Assembly: GCF_001316435.1 (NCBI RefSeq)
Contig: NZ_JXLL01000010.1
Location: 1-63,860, forward strand
Direction: 5' to 3'
Length of the DNA stretch: 63,860 bases
Source: Caloranaerobacter sp. TR13
GTDB taxonomy: Bacteria; Bacillota; Clostridia; Tissierellales; Thermohalobacteraceae
Shown: one piece after another, positions 61,791 through 63,860 of the stretch
How positions within the stretch are numbered: the stretch's first letter is position 1
Layout: every line of letters begins with the position of its first letter
Notes under the pieces: generated by a model
Told to the model about the DNA's origin: nothing
Database searches by the model: none
The model's input: the letters and a program-made list of their open reading frames with translations, nothing else
Program-made: the position numbers and the translations under genes

Positions 61791-61863
61791 TAAAGATTAA
61801 CTTTGTCAATAAGCTCATATCAAATATACTTATGTAAAAAAATAGATAAATGTAGGTTTGATA

Positions 61864-61925
61864 AAAAACTCCTTTCTGGTAATAAACAACAAATAAAATC
61901 TAAACCGGAAAGGAGTTTTTTATAA
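61864..61925. terminator. Bidirectional hairpin with long loop
   Basis: AAAAAACTCCTTTC and GAAAGGAGTTTTTTAT form a 14-bp stem around a 30-base A-rich loop. The A-tract on the left and T-tract on the right make it an intrinsic terminator in both directions, probably ending the locus 2 transcript. Confidence 0.75.
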
Positions 61926-62034
61926 TCCATAGGAAATTATAAACTGCATTGACTTGGAGATAATTTTAAATATAATTTCCGTAATGGATTTCAACAAAAT
62001 CTTCATTAATTTATTCAAATCGAAGATTTTGTTC
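61921..62034 (-). repeat. Third copy of the ~78-bp hairpin element, plus flank
   Basis: In reverse complement it reads GAAATCCATTACGGAAATTATATTT...ATAATTTCCTATGGATTATA, like the two copies at 29122-29316. Its flank ATTCAAATCGAAGATTTTGTTC (62013-62034) recurs at 680-701. Its outer arms are complementary, so it can form a hairpin. Confidence 0.7.
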
Positions 62035-62057
62035 TTAAAAGTTTAGAATTAATAATC

Positions 62058-62086
62058 TTGACAATTTTATGAATTTCTGTTAACTT
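62058..62086 (+). promoter_or_regulatory. guaB promoter
   Basis: TTGACA (62058-62063), a 17-nt spacer and TAACTT (62081-62086, weak match). It starts transcription about 30 bases before the riboswitch. Confidence 0.55.
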
Positions 62087-62111
62087 AAAAAGAAAACTAA
62101 ATAGCGGCTGT

Positions 62112-62182
62112 CACTCATATAATTTCTGGAATATGGCCAGAGAGTCTCTACCAGACAACCGTAAATTGTCTGACTATGAGTG
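62112..62182 (+). ncRNA. Guanine riboswitch (purine class)
   Basis: CACTCATATAAT opens the P1 stem. The P2 loop ATATGGCC, the TCTCTACCAG junction, a P3 hairpin CAGACAACCGTAAATTGTCTG and GACTATGAGTG complete the aptamer. The C in GACTATG (rather than T) marks guanine/hypoxanthine rather than adenine. It lies before guaB, the right gene for this ligand. Confidence 0.95.
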
Positions 62183-62238
62183 GGATTTTGTATCAAACCT
62201 AGCTATATTTGTAGCTAAGGTATAGTTTTTGTACCCAA

Positions 62239-62273
62239 AACACAAATTCCACTCAGGAGTTTGTGTTTTTTTG
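62239..62273 (+). terminator. Riboswitch terminator before guaB
   Basis: ACACAAATTCC and GGAGTTTGTGT form a stem with an ACTCA loop, followed by seven T residues. It is the expression platform of the guanine riboswitch: high guanine should stop guaB transcription. Confidence 0.88.
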
Positions 62274-62299
62274 ATTTTATTGTCTAATAATAAATTTGA

Positions 62300-63763
<1,464 letters not shown>

Positions 63764-63766
<3 letters not shown>

Positions 63767-63860
63767 GGGACAGGGAACAGAGAACAGGGGACAGAGATTA
63801 GAGAACAGAGAACAGGGGACAGGGGACAGATATAAAAAATTAAAAATTGAAAATGGAAAA
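63764..63860 (+). repeat. GRGRACA heptamer array after guaB
   Basis: GGGGACA GGGAACA GAGAACA GGGGACA GAGATTA GAGAACA GAGAACA GGGGACA GGGGACA, nine units with period 7 (63767-63829). They are followed by A/T units AAAATTA AAAATTG AAAATGG to the window end. The array starts inside the guaB stop codon. Confidence 0.9.

Noticed and set aside
63767-63829. G-quadruplex-forming track
   Set aside because: G runs occur, but several units are GAGAACA, so loops are too long and uneven for a confident G4 call.

Overview
The window reads as chromosomal DNA of a low-GC (roughly 30% G+C), motile, spore-forming anaerobe of the Clostridia. The taxonomic evidence is a GerA-type germination operon, spore-coat-like genes, Rex, the long form of HPF, a HrcA/CIRCE-controlled groESL operon, FMN and guanine riboswitches, and gene orders shared with Bacillus subtilis. 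A genus cannot be named with confidence from the sequence alone. No rRNA, tRNA, CRISPR array, prophage or transposase gene was seen.

Layout: 1-9.3 kb carries flaG-fliD-fliS-fliT-like, hpf, secA and prfB (with a programmed frameshift), the same order as in B. subtilis. 9.4-15.3 kb holds a chemoreceptor, the Tex RNA-binding protein and an MFS transporter. 15.4-24.3 kb is a LacI-regulated carbohydrate locus: an ABC importer without its ATPase, a GH13 glucosidase, a LacI regulator, a DUF624 membrane protein, a GH130 glycoside phosphorylase-like protein and a DUF1861-like protein. 24.4-30.5 kb holds a hybrid sensor kinase, an amidohydrolase, an FMN-riboswitch-controlled riboflavin transporter and an aminotransferase. 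30.9-42.3 kb resembles the B. subtilis ydiB-ydiC-ydiD-gcp-ydiF-rex block (tsaE, tsaB, rimI, tsaD, ABC-F, rex), interrupted by a MacAB-like exporter, a Yip1-family protein, a small Cys protein and bioY. 42.5-48.7 kb has a second chemoreceptor and a four-gene germinant-receptor operon. 49-54.5 kb has a P-loop/Asp23-like fusion, glutamate dehydrogenase, a DNA glycosylase and groESL. 54.5-55.2 kb has two small coat-like genes on the minus strand. 55.6-61.6 kb is a second LacI/ABC/GH13 sugar locus, and guaB under a guanine riboswitch closes the window.

The unusual content lies between the genes. Most longer intergenic gaps hold degenerate arrays with a strict 7-nt period. Several heptamer families differ in sequence (GGTACTR, GRGRACA, GGYAACT, GAAWRGC-like and A/T-rich types) but share the period and occur together. 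They often begin at a stop codon, in several cases supplying it, and tend to sit where no intrinsic terminator is present. They are accompanied by about eight 22-28 bp palindromes whose two arms vary in a compensatory way, and by two further families of hairpin elements. Two clusters of DnaA boxes lie far from any dnaA gene: one between fliT and hpf, the other directly after tsaD, the interval corresponding to the gcp-ydiF DnaA-box cluster of B. subtilis.

How the genes work together: the two sugar loci look like parallel oligosaccharide uptake and hydrolysis systems that must borrow an ATPase encoded elsewhere. The locus-1 promoters each carry a pair of LacI-type operators about 30 bp apart, and locus 2 carries single operators. 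The tsa genes make the tRNA t6A modification. The ger operon encodes a nutrient receptor in the spore inner membrane. BioY and RibU are vitamin-capture subunits of ECF transporters that also need a shared energising module from elsewhere. All functions are inferred by reading the sequence; no database search was run.
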